DNA of 64,000 nucleotides from Sulfurovum sp. TSL1. Lineage in GTDB: Bacteria > Campylobacterota > Campylobacteria > Campylobacterales > Sulfurovaceae. The position numbers and the translations under genes are program-made. Below, piece after piece: positions 8,793 through 17,416 of this stretch (the stretch's first letter is position 1; every line of letters starts with the position of its first letter). Location: positions 1,718,177 to 1,782,176 of the forward strand of contig NZ_BPFI01000001.1 in assembly GCF_019972135.1 (NCBI RefSeq), read 5' to 3'. Below the pieces are notes generated by a model. The model was not told the DNA's origin. It did not search any database and was given only the letters and a program-made list of their open reading frames with translations.

Positions 8793-9206
8793 CTATTTCA
8801 ATAAGCTAAGCTCCCGCTTGGCTTGTTCTGCATTCATTTTTCCGGAAAAATACTGACTTTCCACACTATCGATAGAGGCAATAAGTTTCGCCTTCAGGAT
8901 CTCTCCTCTCAATCTCTCGTTTACAAATATTTTCATTTCAGAAAAATCAGGAAAAAGCTCTAAAAACTCTGTTTTCAACTTAGAATTATTCCATGCTTGC
9001 ACTTGTACACTTGCAGGTGTACCGGTCATATCAAGTATTTCCCGTCCTATACTGTCAACGGTCTGATACTGATCAAATTGGTGCTTCTGCTTATACTCTT
9101 CATTCTGGAATTTTTCATCTTCCTGGATGTCACCTACAAAATTGGTGATAAAATAAAGAAATCCGATACCTATAACAATAAAGAAAAATAAACTTTTGTC
9201 CATCAT
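8793..9206 (-). CDS. Single-pass membrane protein of unknown function
   Basis: A 137-residue protein I do not recognise. One transmembrane helix lies at residues 6-23 (LFFFIVIGIGFLYFITNF), followed by a charged, largely helical soluble region. The C-terminal part (SQYFSGKMNAEQAKRELSLL) resembles a short-chain oligomerisation helix. Start is ambiguous between two adjacent ATGs (9206 and 9203); AGGA upstream fits either, slightly better the second. It converges with the OmpA gene, 6 bases from its stop, and has its own AT-rich upstream region. Confidence 0.7.
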   Translation of the reverse strand: MMDKSLFFFIVIGIGFLYFITNFVGDIQEDEKFQNEEYKQKHQFDQYQTVDSIGREILDMTGTPASVQVQAWNNSKLKTEFLELFPDFSEMKIFVNERLRGEILKAKLIASIDSVESQYFSGKMNAEQAKRELSLLK

Positions 9207-9345
9207 AAAATCCTAATTATGTATTTACGGTGAAAAGTATACAATAATTTTTGACATATGTGAATTGTAGGTTTAATTTTAAATCTATCTATAATCTAGT
9301 ACACTAGTTAAAGCGCTATTCGAAGTGAAAAAAAAAGAGGAAAAA

Positions 9346-9717
9346 ATGAAAAAGTTACTGTTGACCCTCCTCATACTTTGCACCGGAACCTATACAAGTT
9401 TGTGTGCAGAAGAAACAGACCCCGACCTTCAGCCAACTATACGGGCCGAGATGAGTACAACAAAAAAAATTGCCAGAAAACCGATCAAAAAACTCAGAAA
9501 GAAGCCACGCAAAAGACCCGTGATCTACCACCATTACTATACAACGACTATAGAGAGAAACTGCGATAGCTATATCAATATCATCAACGAGAAGAATAAA
9601 GAAATCGAAGCATTAACAAAAGAGATAAAGAACTTAAGAGAAAATAAATATGAAATAATGCGACAACAACTCAAAGAAGCCTATGACAAAGAGTTGAAAA
9701 AATTTGAGGAAAGATAG
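9346..9717 (+). CDS. Secreted basic coiled-coil protein of unknown function
   Basis: A 123-residue protein with a signal peptide (KKLLLTLLILCTGTYTSLCA, cleavage near the alanine), a very basic middle (KKLRKKPRKRP) and a C-terminal coiled coil (NEKNKEIEALTKEIKNLREN onward). Start ATG 9346 is preferred over an in-frame GTG at 9325 because AAAGAGGAAAAA sits just before it and the signal peptide then starts correctly. No family recognised. It is likely periplasmic; the basic stretch could bind anionic polymers. Confidence 0.7.
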   Translation: MKKLLLTLLILCTGTYTSLCAEETDPDLQPTIRAEMSTTKKIARKPIKKLRKKPRKRPVIYHHYYTTTIERNCDSYINIINEKNKEIEALTKEIKNLRENKYEIMRQQLKEAYDKELKKFEER

Positions 9718-9996
9718 AAGCTACAAGTACAGGTTATCATATTAAAACACTCTAAACCGCATTTAAAGCCCCTTTTACCAGTGCCCCTAGTAATCCTACC
9801 CCGTAACCAAACAAACACTTTACAGACGTTTTATAAACATGCAACAAGATGGGTACATCCGAAGTGTTTGACTATAGCGGAATTGCACTTGTGATTAGAA
9901 TTGGCGCATTAACTGATAGATATCAGGATAAGCATGCTTAAAGCATTTCAGGTATGTTAAGTGATTGTTTGAAAATATTGATTATGAATTTGTAGA
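9718..9996. other. Gene-poor spacer before the tRNA cluster
   Basis: No convincing gene. A 30-codon frame on the plus strand (9849-9941, MGTSEVFDYSGIALVIRIGA...) lacks a ribosome binding site, and a minus-strand open stretch ending at the TAG at 9752 lacks a usable start. Both could be decayed coding remnants. A small AAGCATGCTT palindrome lies near 9930. Confidence 0.4.
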
Positions 9997-10081
9997 TGGT
10001 GCGGATGAGAGGACTCGAACCTCCACGCCGTAAAGCACCAGATCCTAAGTCTGGCGTGTATACCAATTTCACCACATCCGC
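9997..10081 (-). tRNA. tRNA-Leu (anticodon TAG)
   Basis: 85 bases including encoded CCA. Acceptor stem GCGGATG/CATCCGC, T-loop GGTTCGAGTCC, a long variable arm as expected for leucine, and anticodon loop CTTAGGA giving TAG. Last gene of the five-tRNA array in transcription order. Confidence 0.95.
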
Positions 10082-10114
10082 ATGTGATTGTTTTACAGAA
10101 CAATAAAAAGTAAG

Positions 10115-10191
10115 TGGTACACCCGTTAGGATTCGAACCTAAGACCCTCGCCTTAGAAGGGCGATGCTCTATCCAGCTGAGCTACGAGTGC
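10115..10191 (-). tRNA. tRNA-Arg (anticodon TCT)
   Basis: 77 bases with encoded CCA. Acceptor stem GCACTCG pairs with CGGGTGT (G-T wobbles). Anticodon stem TCGCC/GGCGA encloses loop CTTCTAA, anticodon TCT, reading AGA/AGG. Confidence 0.95.
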
Positions 10192-10231
10192 ACAAAAATA
10201 TAATAATAAATACCAAAACTGATACATTAAA

Positions 10232-10308
10232 TGGTACGCCAGAGAGGACTCGAACCCCTAACCCTCAGATCCGAAGTCTGATGCTCTATCCAATTGAGCC
10301 ACTAGCGC
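10232..10308 (-). tRNA. tRNA-Arg (anticodon TCG)
   Basis: 77 bases with encoded CCA. Anticodon stem TCAGA/TCTGA with loop CTTCGGA, anticodon TCG (reads CGA). T-arm contains GGTTCGAGTCC. Confidence 0.95.
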
Positions 10309-10344
10309 TTCATCATTCGGGTGGTTACCCTGTTTAATTACCAA

Positions 10345-10421
10345 TGGGGTGGATGACGGGGCTCGAACCCGCGACACCCAGTGCCACAAACTGGTGCTCT
10401 ACCAACTGAACTACATCCACC
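10345..10421 (-). tRNA. tRNA-His (anticodon GTG)
   Basis: Acceptor GTGGATG/CATCCAC with the extra 5' G (complement of base 10421) opposite discriminator C, the histidine identity element. Anticodon loop TTGTGGC, anticodon GTG. CCA encoded. Confidence 0.95.
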
Positions 10422-10464
10422 ATAATTAAATGATTACTTATTATTATAACGTTAAATATCTAAA

Positions 10465-10541
10465 TGGTCGGAGTGAAAGGACTCGAACCTTCGACCCCCT
10501 GGTCCCAAACCAGGTGCGCTACCAGACTGCGCTACACTCCG
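10465..10541 (-). tRNA. tRNA-Pro (anticodon TGG)
   Basis: 77 bases with encoded CCA. Acceptor CGGAGTG/CACTCCG, anticodon stem CCTGG/CCAGG, loop TTTGGGA, anticodon TGG. First gene of the array, so the promoter should lie between 10541 and about 10620. Confidence 0.95.
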
Positions 10542-10662
10542 TTACCTTATAAAAAGGAACGCAATTATAGTCAAAAGGTTTCCATTTGTCAATAGATTTT
10601 GGAAAAAAAGTAAAAAATATGTATTTAATCACTAAATTAGAGGTACTTTAGGCGTTAATGAG

Positions 10663-10668
10663 TATAAT
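10663..10668 (+). promoter_or_regulatory. -10 element of the sodium/alanine symporter gene
   Basis: TATAAT 28 bases before the ATG at 10697. No good -35 is visible. Confidence 0.5.
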
Positions 10669-10696
10669 GATTCCATCTTCGATACAGGGTTAACAT

Positions 10697-12166
10697 ATGA
10701 ACAGTATATTTGAACAGATCAATGGTTTTTTAGGTTCTGTTTTCTTCTTTGACATCTTTTTTGGCAGTATGGAAGGGACAAGTATGCCTTTCATTGTTGC
10801 ATGGCTTATCGTGGGAGGGGTGTTTCTTACGTTTCGTTTTGGCTTTATTAACGCACGCATGTTCGGTCATGCGTTTAAGATCATCACAGGCAAATATAAG
10901 ACTGCCGATGACGTAGGAGAGATCACCCCTTTCCAGTCTTTAACCACCGCCCTATCCGCCACAGTCGGGCTTGGAAATATCGCAGGGGTGGCCATTGCCA
11001 TTGCGGTAGGAGGTCCCGGCGCAACCTTCTGGATGATCTTGGCAGGCTTCTTTGGTATGACACTCAAATTCACCGAAGTGACCCTTGCACAGATCTATAG
11101 AGAGAGAAGGCCCGACGGGCGCATTATGGGCGGAGCGATGCAGTATCTTTCCATAGGGCTTGCCTCTAAAGGATATATCAAACTGGGGAAAATACTCGCT
11201 GTAATGTTCGCTGTGCTTGCCATAGGCGGATCTTTGGGTGCGGGGAATGCATTCCAAACTTCACAGGCCATGGGGGCACTTTCAGAACGTATCCCTTTTT
11301 TTCAGGAGTATCCGATCGTTTTTGGTCTGATTTTGGCAACACTGGTAGGGTTCGTCATTATCGGAGGTATTAAACGTATCGCAAGTACGGCAGAGAAGAT
11401 CGTTCCTGTCATGATAGTTATCTATTTGACCGCATCTTTATGGATCCTCATCACCAATGCTTCTCAAGTACCTGCTGCTATCTCGACCATCTTTCATGAA
11501 GCATTTGCCCCTACTGCCGTTGCAGGTGGACTCATTGGAGTACTTGTACAAGGTTTTAAGCGTGCTGCCTTCTCAAGTGAAGCGGGTATAGGATCCGCTG
11601 CCATTGTACACTCTACTGCCTCGGTCAAATACCCTGTCAGACAGGGGATGGTCGCACTTTACGAACCTTTTATAGATACCATTGTTATCTGTAGTATGAC
11701 AGCACTTGTGATCGTCACTACAGGTGTCTATGACCCTGGTGGAGAGTTTGCGAACCTTGTCGCTTCAAAACAGGGTGCGGCACTGACAGCGGCGGCCTAC
11801 GGAACGGTTATTTCATGGTTCCCGATTATCTTGTCATTTTCCATTGTACTTTTTGCTTTTTCCACGATGATCTCATGGTCTTATTACGGTGAGCGTTCCT
11901 GGACGTACCTGTTTGGAGAAAAATACACGCTGTTGTATAAACTGATCTTTGTCTCATTCACGGTCATTTCATCCGTTACCAGTGCTTCAACGCTGTTAGA
12001 ATTCTCTGACCTTCTCATCCTGGGAATGGCCCTACCGAACCTTATCGGGCTCTATATGCTGCAGGGTATTGTGCATGCAAACCTCAAAGCGTATCTTGCA
12101 AAATGGAAAAGTGGGGAGTTGGATAGAGAGTGTATAGAGAAAGGGGTTTGTGAACCCGGGTCGTAG
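10697..12166 (+). CDS. Alanine/glycine:cation symporter (AGCS family)
   Basis: Inner-membrane sodium-coupled amino acid carrier of 489 residues with about eleven hydrophobic segments. Family signatures include LTFRFGFINARMFGHAFKII near the start, FQSLTTALSATVGLGNIAGV (the substrate/ion-binding glycine-rich motif), GPGATFWMILAGFFGM, and RAAFSSEAGIGSA (conserved AGCS signature). Substrate by family is alanine or glycine; specificity is not readable from sequence. Monocistronic: own -10 upstream and a hairpin after the stop, facing purM. Confidence 0.93.
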   Translation: MNSIFEQINGFLGSVFFFDIFFGSMEGTSMPFIVAWLIVGGVFLTFRFGFINARMFGHAFKIITGKYKTADDVGEITPFQSLTTALSATVGLGNIAGVAIAIAVGGPGATFWMILAGFFGMTLKFTEVTLAQIYRERRPDGRIMGGAMQYLSIGLASKGYIKLGKILAVMFAVLAIGGSLGAGNAFQTSQAMGALSERIPFFQEYPIVFGLILATLVGFVIIGGIKRIASTAEKIVPVMIVIYLTASLWILITNASQVPAAISTIFHEAFAPTAVAGGLIGVLVQGFKRAAFSSEAGIGSAAIVHSTASVKYPVRQGMVALYEPFIDTIVICSMTALVIVTTGVYDPGGEFANLVASKQGAALTAAAYGTVISWFPIILSFSIVLFAFSTMISWSYYGERSWTYLFGEKYTLLYKLIFVSFTVISSVTSASTLLEFSDLLILGMALPNLIGLYMLQGIVHANLKAYLAKWKSGELDRECIEKGVCEPGS

Positions 12167-12185
12167 ATTAGAGCGAATCTATTTT
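12164..12185 (+). terminator. Terminator after the AGCS symporter gene
   Basis: TAGATT-agagcg-AATCTA followed by TTTT. The six-pair stem includes the stop codon of the symporter gene. Confidence 0.5.
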
Positions 12186-12194
12186 AAAAACAGG

Positions 12195-12214
12195 GAGATG
12201 GTTTAAACCATCTC
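12195..12214 (-). terminator. purM terminator hairpin overlapping the purM stop codon
   Basis: Perfect 20-base palindrome GAGATGGTTTAAACCATCTC. On the minus strand it is followed by CCTGTTTTT. The palindrome contains the last purM codons and its TAA. Confidence 0.65.
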
Positions 12215-13198
12215 TACACCCTTTTCTCCCTGTGCAAGTGCACCGATCACATAACCGTCTGTGTTGGCAAGTACGGCATCTACATTTTCAGGGTCAACTA
12301 CCCATACCATTCCTACACCCATATTGAAGGCTCTGTACATCTCTTCTTCTTCGACATACTGGCTCATGAATTCAAAGATCGGCAGTACCCTGATACTCTC
12401 TTTGTTTACGATCGCTTTAATACCCTCCGGAAGGACCCTAGGAAGGTTTTCTACGATCCCCCCGCCTGTGATGTGTGCTAAGGCTTTCACATACTGTTTA
12501 TTGGCTTTATACTCTTTGACATAGATACGTGTCGGCTCGAGCAAGGTCTCTACAAGTGGTTTGCCATTAAAATCATCCTGAAGGTTCATACCCAGCTTGT
12601 CAAAGAAAAGCTTTCTCACGAGCGAATAGCCGTTAGAATGTACACCGGAGCTTGGCATAGCAATAAGCACCTGCCCCTCTTTCACATTGGCTACCGTGTC
12701 CATTTCCGAACGCTCTGCGATACCTACTGCAAATCCTGCGAGGTCAAAGTCATCATCCGAATACATACCCGGCATTTCAGCTGTTTCACCACCCACAAGT
12801 GCACATTCAGATCTACGACAACCCTCTGCGATACCCGCAACGACATCTTTTGCATTCTCAGGCAGCAATTTACCCGTTGCATAGTAATCCAGGAAAAACA
12901 TCGGTGTACCGTTGTTACAGATAAGATCATTGACACACATCGCTACAAGGTCGATACCTACGGTATCAAGTTTCCCGCTCTCTATGGCAATACGAAGCTT
13001 CGTCCCCACACCATCTGTTGCAGAAAGGATCACCGGCTCTTTATAGCCCGTTGGCAGTGCATAGGCACCGGCGAATGAACCTATACCGCCGATGACATTT
13101 TTATCGAACGTTGATTTTACATCACTTTTGATCGCTTCTACAAACTCATTACCTGCATCGATATCTACACCGGCATCTTTATATGATATATTTGACAT
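12203..13198 (-). CDS. purM: PurM, phosphoribosylformylglycinamidine cyclo-ligase (AIR synthetase)
   Basis: ATP-dependent cyclisation of FGAM to aminoimidazole ribonucleotide, fifth step of purine synthesis, cytoplasmic. Length 331 is typical. Motifs: YKDAGVDIDAGN at the N-terminus, ATDGVGTKLRIA (substrate loop with conserved DGVGTK), CVNDLICNNGTPMFFLDY, ALVGGETAEMPGMY, and HITGGGIVENLPRVLP. The ATG overlaps the stop of the upstream 74-residue membrane protein gene by one base, so they share a transcript. A strong palindromic terminator overlaps the stop. Confidence 0.97.
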   Translation of the reverse strand: MSNISYKDAGVDIDAGNEFVEAIKSDVKSTFDKNVIGGIGSFAGAYALPTGYKEPVILSATDGVGTKLRIAIESGKLDTVGIDLVAMCVNDLICNNGTPMFFLDYYATGKLLPENAKDVVAGIAEGCRRSECALVGGETAEMPGMYSDDDFDLAGFAVGIAERSEMDTVANVKEGQVLIAMPSSGVHSNGYSLVRKLFFDKLGMNLQDDFNGKPLVETLLEPTRIYVKEYKANKQYVKALAHITGGGIVENLPRVLPEGIKAIVNKESIRVLPIFEFMSQYVEEEEMYRAFNMGVGMVWVVDPENVDAVLANTDGYVIGALAQGEKGVEMV

Positions 13199-13422
13199 CA
13201 GTTATTGTCCTTTTCATTGGTTTCTTCACATTTACACGCAGGGAAAATCTTTTTAAGCATAATAAGCCCTGGACAAAAGCCTGTCAGTCCTGCGATCACA
13301 AGCATGACCATCATGGCAAATTGTAAAATAAACGCGGCTGCATACATACCGGAACCTGCCAAGCCCATCACAAAGCCCAGGATACTAGCCTGTATTAAAC
13401 GTTGTATCTTTTCAGCACACAT
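13198..13422 (-). CDS. Small two-helix membrane protein, DUF2892-like
   Basis: 74 residues with two hydrophobic helices (about 12-32 and 35-55), containing GFCPG and a Cys-containing C-terminal tail (FPACKCEE). The layout resembles YgaP-type DUF2892 inner-membrane proteins, which are often partners of rhodanese domains, but no rhodanese is nearby. The last base of its stop codon is the first base of the purM ATG, so it is translationally coupled. Cytoplasmic Cys residues could bind metal or sulfur; that is inference. Confidence 0.7.
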   Translation of the reverse strand: MCAEKIQRLIQASILGFVMGLAGSGMYAAAFILQFAMMVMLVIAGLTGFCPGLIMLKKIFPACKCEETNEKDNN

Positions 13423-13497
13423 TTAAAAGTCCTTATTAGAAATTGGCGTATTATATCTAATTTTAGCTGTTTAACTTCCGTTATCACTAAGGAGGAC

Positions 13498-13649
13498 GCT
13501 TTTGAAGCAAAGCTCCAAAATGTCTATTTCTAAAACTTTAACATCTAGTCAATTTTTTAGAAAAATAGATTGTTAACACTATGTTCACGATTCAGCATTT
13601 AGTGCTTCACTGCACTGTATTTTAATACTTGTCTTCAGCAGAGGGCTCA
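13498..13649 (-). repeat. Dispersed stop-codon-proximal intergenic element, copy B
   Basis: About 150 bases starting 15 bases after the stop of the thiamine-binding gene (transcription direction is minus). Shares with copy C the blocks GAGCC/CTGCTGA, AGTGC...GCACT, the hairpin core AGCACTAAATGCT (copy C: GGCACTAAATGCC) with GAATCGT, and GAGCTTTGCTTCAAAAGC. The GC-to-AT change on both arms keeps the hairpin paired. Confidence 0.7.
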
Positions 13650-13663
13650 AACAACTGGTTATG

Positions 13664-13978
13664 TTAAGAACGAAGTTTTCGTCCTAACTTCTCTTCCACA
13701 GAACCTACTTTGTTACCCAGTCTGCCTACCGGCCCCTCACGCCAATCGATCTTGATCGAACTGTAGACACGGCCACAATCTTTTTGAAGCTCTTCATAGG
13801 CTCTGTTGATCACTGCCAAAACCTCTTCTACGGTTTCACCCTCTATGATCGTGCCCATAGGTGTGAGCTGATACGCCAATCCGCTTTGATCTACAATGTC
13901 CAATACCCTTGCTACAAAGGCACTTTTACTCTGGGTTTTTTCCGTAGGGAACATACTGAATTCTACTAATGCTGACAT
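13664..13978 (-). CDS. Thiamine-binding protein (MTH1187/YkoF family, UPF0045)
   Basis: A 104-residue single-domain protein of the DUF77/UPF0045 type, known to bind thiamine with a ferredoxin-like fold. Markers are ALVEFSMFPTE at the start (characteristic EFS--P), YQLTPMGTIIEGE (GT-IEG motif) and IKIDWREG near the end. Start: AAGGA lies five bases before the ATG at 13978 and overlaps an earlier ATG at 13984, so the second is chosen. It may supply or sequester thiamine; a ThiD2-type gene is present at 62.4 kb. Monocistronic, followed by a dispersed element. Confidence 0.85.
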   Translation of the reverse strand: MSALVEFSMFPTEKTQSKSAFVARVLDIVDQSGLAYQLTPMGTIIEGETVEEVLAVINRAYEELQKDCGRVYSSIKIDWREGPVGRLGNKVGSVEEKLGRKLRS

Positions 13979-14063
13979 GATCATCCTTATTCTTTTAATT
14001 TATTTTTGATGTTATAACAGATTATAGGTTATAATCCAGCATAGTTAGGGAGAAAGGTTTAAA

Positions 14064-15281
14064 ATGGTGGATATGATTGTTGTAGGTGCTGGTGCAGCAG
14101 GGCTCGTCGCTGCCATCATGTCTGCACGGGCAGGACAAAAGGTACTACTGCTGGAACAAAACAGCAAGATCGGTAAAAAAATACTTGTTTCTGGTAACGG
14201 AAAATGCAACATAGGCAACAGATACATCGCTTCACACCGTTTTCATGGAGAGAGTCCAGATTTTATAGAGGCCGTGTTGAAAGGGTATGACTTTCAAGTC
14301 GTAGAAAAGTTTTTCACATCCCTGGGGCTTGTGCTCATCGAAGGCAAAGAGGGGAAAATGTTTCCTATGTCATTGCAGGCGAGTTCCGTGGTTGAAATAC
14401 TTGAGTATGAAGCCAAAAATGCAGGAGTGGAGATCCTCTGCGACTGTGCAGTCACATCCCTAAATAAAGAAGAGGATATTTTTACAGTCGAAACATCCCA
14501 GGGGACAAAGCGTTGCAAAAAACTCCTTTTGGCCTCAGGTTCACCTGCCGCACCGCAACTTGGAGGTTCGAACTCCGGATATGCCTTTGCCACAAAGATG
14601 GGACACAGTCTCATACCCCGGCACCCTTCTCTCGTGCAACTCTGTTCAGATGAAACATGGGTGAAAAGCTGTGCAGGAGTGAAAGTAGGCGGTGTAGCGC
14701 AACTCCATGCAAACGGAGAGTACATCACCGAGGAAAAGGGTGATCTGCTTTTTACAAACTATGGGATAAGCGGATTGGCCATCCTGGATCTCAGCCGGGA
14801 AGTGAGTACAAGGCTGGCTAATTATGACTATTGTGAGCTCAACCTGGACCTCATGCCGGAACTCAGCAAAGAAAAACTCACCAACCTACTGCTGAACCGC
14901 ATAAAAAAAGAAAGTGAAAAACCTGTAGAGATATGGCTTCACGGTGTCATCAACAAAAAACTCATCTCAGTTATTCTAGAACAGTCCAAATGCAAAGCCA
15001 AACAAGAAAAAGAGTTAAACAGAAAAGAGATCAGCAAACTGGTCTACACCCTTAAAAATCTAAAACTCTCTATCAACGATACCAAAGGTTTCAGGGGTGC
15101 AGAAGTAGCCACAGGCGGTATCAACACCACTGAAATAAACCCGGAAACGATGGAATCAAAACTTGTACCTAACCTCTATTTTGCGGGAGAGATACTCGAT
15201 GTCGACGGTGACAGAGGAGGGTTTAATTTTCACTTTGCCTGGGTAAGTGGAATGAAAGTAGGAAAAAATCTATCATTGTAG
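14064..15281 (+). CDS. FAD-dependent oxidoreductase of the HI0933/BaiN (YhiN) family
   Basis: 405-residue flavoprotein of uncertain substrate. The N-terminus MIVVGAGAAGLVAAIMSARA is the Rossmann dinucleotide-binding motif. KKILVSGNGKCNIGN is the highly conserved HI0933 signature. A C-terminal FAD contact, FAGEILDVDGDRGGFNFHFA, ends the fold. Some relatives reduce bile-acid intermediates, but in this organism a housekeeping redox function is more likely. Promoter sequence TTATAATCC lies about 30 bases upstream of the ATG. Confidence 0.88.
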   Translation: MVDMIVVGAGAAGLVAAIMSARAGQKVLLLEQNSKIGKKILVSGNGKCNIGNRYIASHRFHGESPDFIEAVLKGYDFQVVEKFFTSLGLVLIEGKEGKMFPMSLQASSVVEILEYEAKNAGVEILCDCAVTSLNKEEDIFTVETSQGTKRCKKLLLASGSPAAPQLGGSNSGYAFATKMGHSLIPRHPSLVQLCSDETWVKSCAGVKVGGVAQLHANGEYITEEKGDLLFTNYGISGLAILDLSREVSTRLANYDYCELNLDLMPELSKEKLTNLLLNRIKKESEKPVEIWLHGVINKKLISVILEQSKCKAKQEKELNRKEISKLVYTLKNLKLSINDTKGFRGAEVATGGINTTEINPETMESKLVPNLYFAGEILDVDGDRGGFNFHFAWVSGMKVGKNLSL

Positions 15282-15454
15282 ATTTTATCTCTTTGGAATG
15301 TAAAAAATAGTTTTTTTGTTGTAAGTTTGAGGGGTGTTGAGAGGAAGCATGCGGTCAAGTATGTGACCGAACAAACTCCTCCGAAGATGCAGTGAGATAT
15401 ACCCCCACTTACGCTTTAGCGGCAGGGGTATCGGCATTGAGTGCCAGAAAAGAA
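15282..15454. other. Convergent spacer with a possible partial repeat
   Basis: Between the flavoprotein and typA. Contains the hairpin CGGTCA-agtatg-TGACCG, a looser pairing of ATACCCC with GGGGTAT, and at 15431-15445 TCGGCATTGAGTGCC, which matches the hairpin core of the dispersed element (TCGGCATTTAGTGCC in copy C) in the same orientation relative to the gene that ends here. Possible degenerate fourth copy. Confidence 0.4.
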
Positions 15455-17272
15455 CTATTTTGCGTTCTTTTTGTCTCTTGCCATTCTCTTTCGTATATTC
15501 TCATCCAAATATTTCTTTCTGATTCTGATAGAGACTGGCGTAATTTCGATAAGCTCATCGTCTTCTATCCATTCCATTGCGCTTTCAAGGGTAATAGGTC
15601 TTGGTGGTACAAGCTTGATCGCATCATCGGCACCCGAAGTTCTCATGTTTGTAAGCTGTTTTCCTTTAAGCGGGTTCACATCCAAGTCACCTGGTCTTGC
15701 AGATTCCCCGATAACCATTCCCGAATAGACTTTATCTTGCGGTTTGATGAACATCACACCTCTGGCCTGAAGGTTAAAGATAGAGAAGGCTACTGCCTCA
15801 CCGTTATCCATAGAGACCAGTGCACCCGGTGTTCTGCTTACAACAGTTCCAGAGTAAGGTCTGTACTCCAAGTAAGAGTGGTTCATGATACCTTCACCTT
15901 TTGTGTCTGTCAGGAACTCATTTCTAAATCCGATCAATCCACGTGCAGGAATTTCAAATTCAAGTCTTACCGTACCGTCTGGCATTGGTGTGAGTGAAGT
16001 CATCTCTGCTTTTCTTTTACCCAATTTTTCAATGGCAACACCCTGGAACTCTTCAGGCACATCGACAACCAGGTGCTCAAACGGCTCCATTTTCACACCG
16101 TCTTCTTCTTTCACAACCACTTCCGGACGTGCAAGAAGGAATTCAAACCCTTCTCTTCTCATATTCTCAGCCAAAATACCGATCTGAAGCTCTCCACGAC
16201 CTGATACTTTAAATGCTGCCTCACCTGTAGGCTCCATACGCATAGCAATATTTGTTTCCATCTCTTTTTCAAGTCTTTCACGGATCTTGTTAGACGTTAC
16301 GTGTTTACCTTCTGTACCAGCCAAAGGACCATCGTTTACAGACATGATAACTGAAAGTGTCGGCTCTTCAACATGCATAGGATCGAGTGCTACCGGATTC
16401 ACTGGATCACAGATAGAGTCACCTACATCAATGTCAGAGAATCCTGCGATCGCTACGATATCACCCGCTTCAGCTTCCTGGATCTCGATACGATCCAGTC
16501 CTTTAAATCCGATCAGTTTAGAAACCCTGGATTTTGATTTGGAACCATCTGCCTTCACGAGAAGATACTCATCGCCTTTTTTCACCTTCCCGTTAAAGAT
16601 ACGCGTAATACCGATACGACCGACAAAGTTGTCCGAGTCAAGTGTAAATACCTGAGCCTGTGTATCGGCATCCGGTGAACCTTGCGGATAAGGTACTTTT
16701 TCCAGAATCGCTTCAAAAAGCGGTGTCATATCTTTGTTTTCGTCTTCCATTTCCCATTTTGCATACCCGTCTCTGGCTGCTGCATAGAGTACTGGGAATT
16801 CAAGCTGCTCTTCATTGGCATCCAGTGCAACAAGAAGGTCGAACATTTCATCAAGTACTCTTTCCGGATCTGCACCGTCCTTATCGATCTTGTTGATCAC
16901 CACAACAGGGATAAGCCCCAGTTCAACCGCTTTTTTCAAAACGAATTTTGTTTGCGGCATCGCACCTTCCTGTGCATCCACAAGCATCAATACACCGTCT
17001 ACCATCTTAAGTACACGCTCAACCTCACCACCGAAATCGGCGTGACCCGGAGTGTCAATAATATTGATCTTGTGATCACCATACACGATTGCAGTGTTTT
17101 TAGAAAGAATCGTGATCCCTCTCTCTTTTTCGATATCGTTAGAATCCATTGCTCTTTCTTGCACTTCTTGGTGTGCAGCATATGTTCCTGATTGCTGAAG
17201 TAATTGATCAACAAGTGTCGTTTTACCGTGGTCAACGTGAGCAATTACTGCGATGTTTTTAATTTTTTGCAT
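15455..17272 (-). CDS. typA: TypA/BipA, ribosome-associated translational GTPase
   Basis: EF-G-like GTPase acting in 50S assembly and stress adaptation. Start at 17272 ([20 protein letters not shown]) is preferred to an in-frame ATG nine codons upstream because AGGACATTTT precedes it; this gives 605 residues, normal for the family. G motifs: AHVDHGKTT (G1), RGITI (G2), [15 protein letters not shown] (G3), NKIDKDGA (G4). Domain III and the BipA-specific C-terminal region follow ([15 protein letters not shown] at about 480 on). Its promoter contains GGGTATAATTCGC at 17311-17326. Confidence 0.97.
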   Translation of the reverse strand: MQKIKNIAVIAHVDHGKTTLVDQLLQQSGTYAAHQEVQERAMDSNDIEKERGITILSKNTAIVYGDHKINIIDTPGHADFGGEVERVLKMVDGVLMLVDAQEGAMPQTKFVLKKAVELGLIPVVVINKIDKDGADPERVLDEMFDLLVALDANEEQLEFPVLYAAARDGYAKWEMEDENKDMTPLFEAILEKVPYPQGSPDADTQAQVFTLDSDNFVGRIGITRIFNGKVKKGDEYLLVKADGSKSKSRVSKLIGFKGLDRIEIQEAEAGDIVAIAGFSDIDVGDSICDPVNPVALDPMHVEEPTLSVIMSVNDGPLAGTEGKHVTSNKIRERLEKEMETNIAMRMEPTGEAAFKVSGRGELQIGILAENMRREGFEFLLARPEVVVKEEDGVKMEPFEHLVVDVPEEFQGVAIEKLGKRKAEMTSLTPMPDGTVRLEFEIPARGLIGFRNEFLTDTKGEGIMNHSYLEYRPYSGTVVSRTPGALVSMDNGEAVAFSIFNLQARGVMFIKPQDKVYSGMVIGESARPGDLDVNPLKGKQLTNMRTSGADDAIKLVPPRPITLESAMEWIEDDELIEITPVSIRIRKKYLDENIRKRMARDKKNAK

Positions 17273-17317
17273 AAAATGTCCTGAAATAGAGCTTTTCACC
17301 CTATGTAATTTTCGCGA

Positions 17318-17323
17318 ATTATA
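17318..17323 (-). promoter_or_regulatory. -10 element of typA
   Basis: Minus-strand TATAAT within TTTTTGGGTATAATTCGCG, 46 bases before the typA ATG. The flanks closely match the promoters at 61659-61689. Confidence 0.6.
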
Positions 17324-17416
17324 CCCAAAAATTACTATATAAGAGATTTTAATATAAAAAATGACCCCATTTTACTTCAATGTTCTGTGAATATCTATAA
17401 AGACCCACACACTTTT

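Noticed and set aside
9849..9941. 30-codon plus-strand frame
   Set aside because: No ribosome binding site and no family; kept only as a possible relic in the spacer entry.
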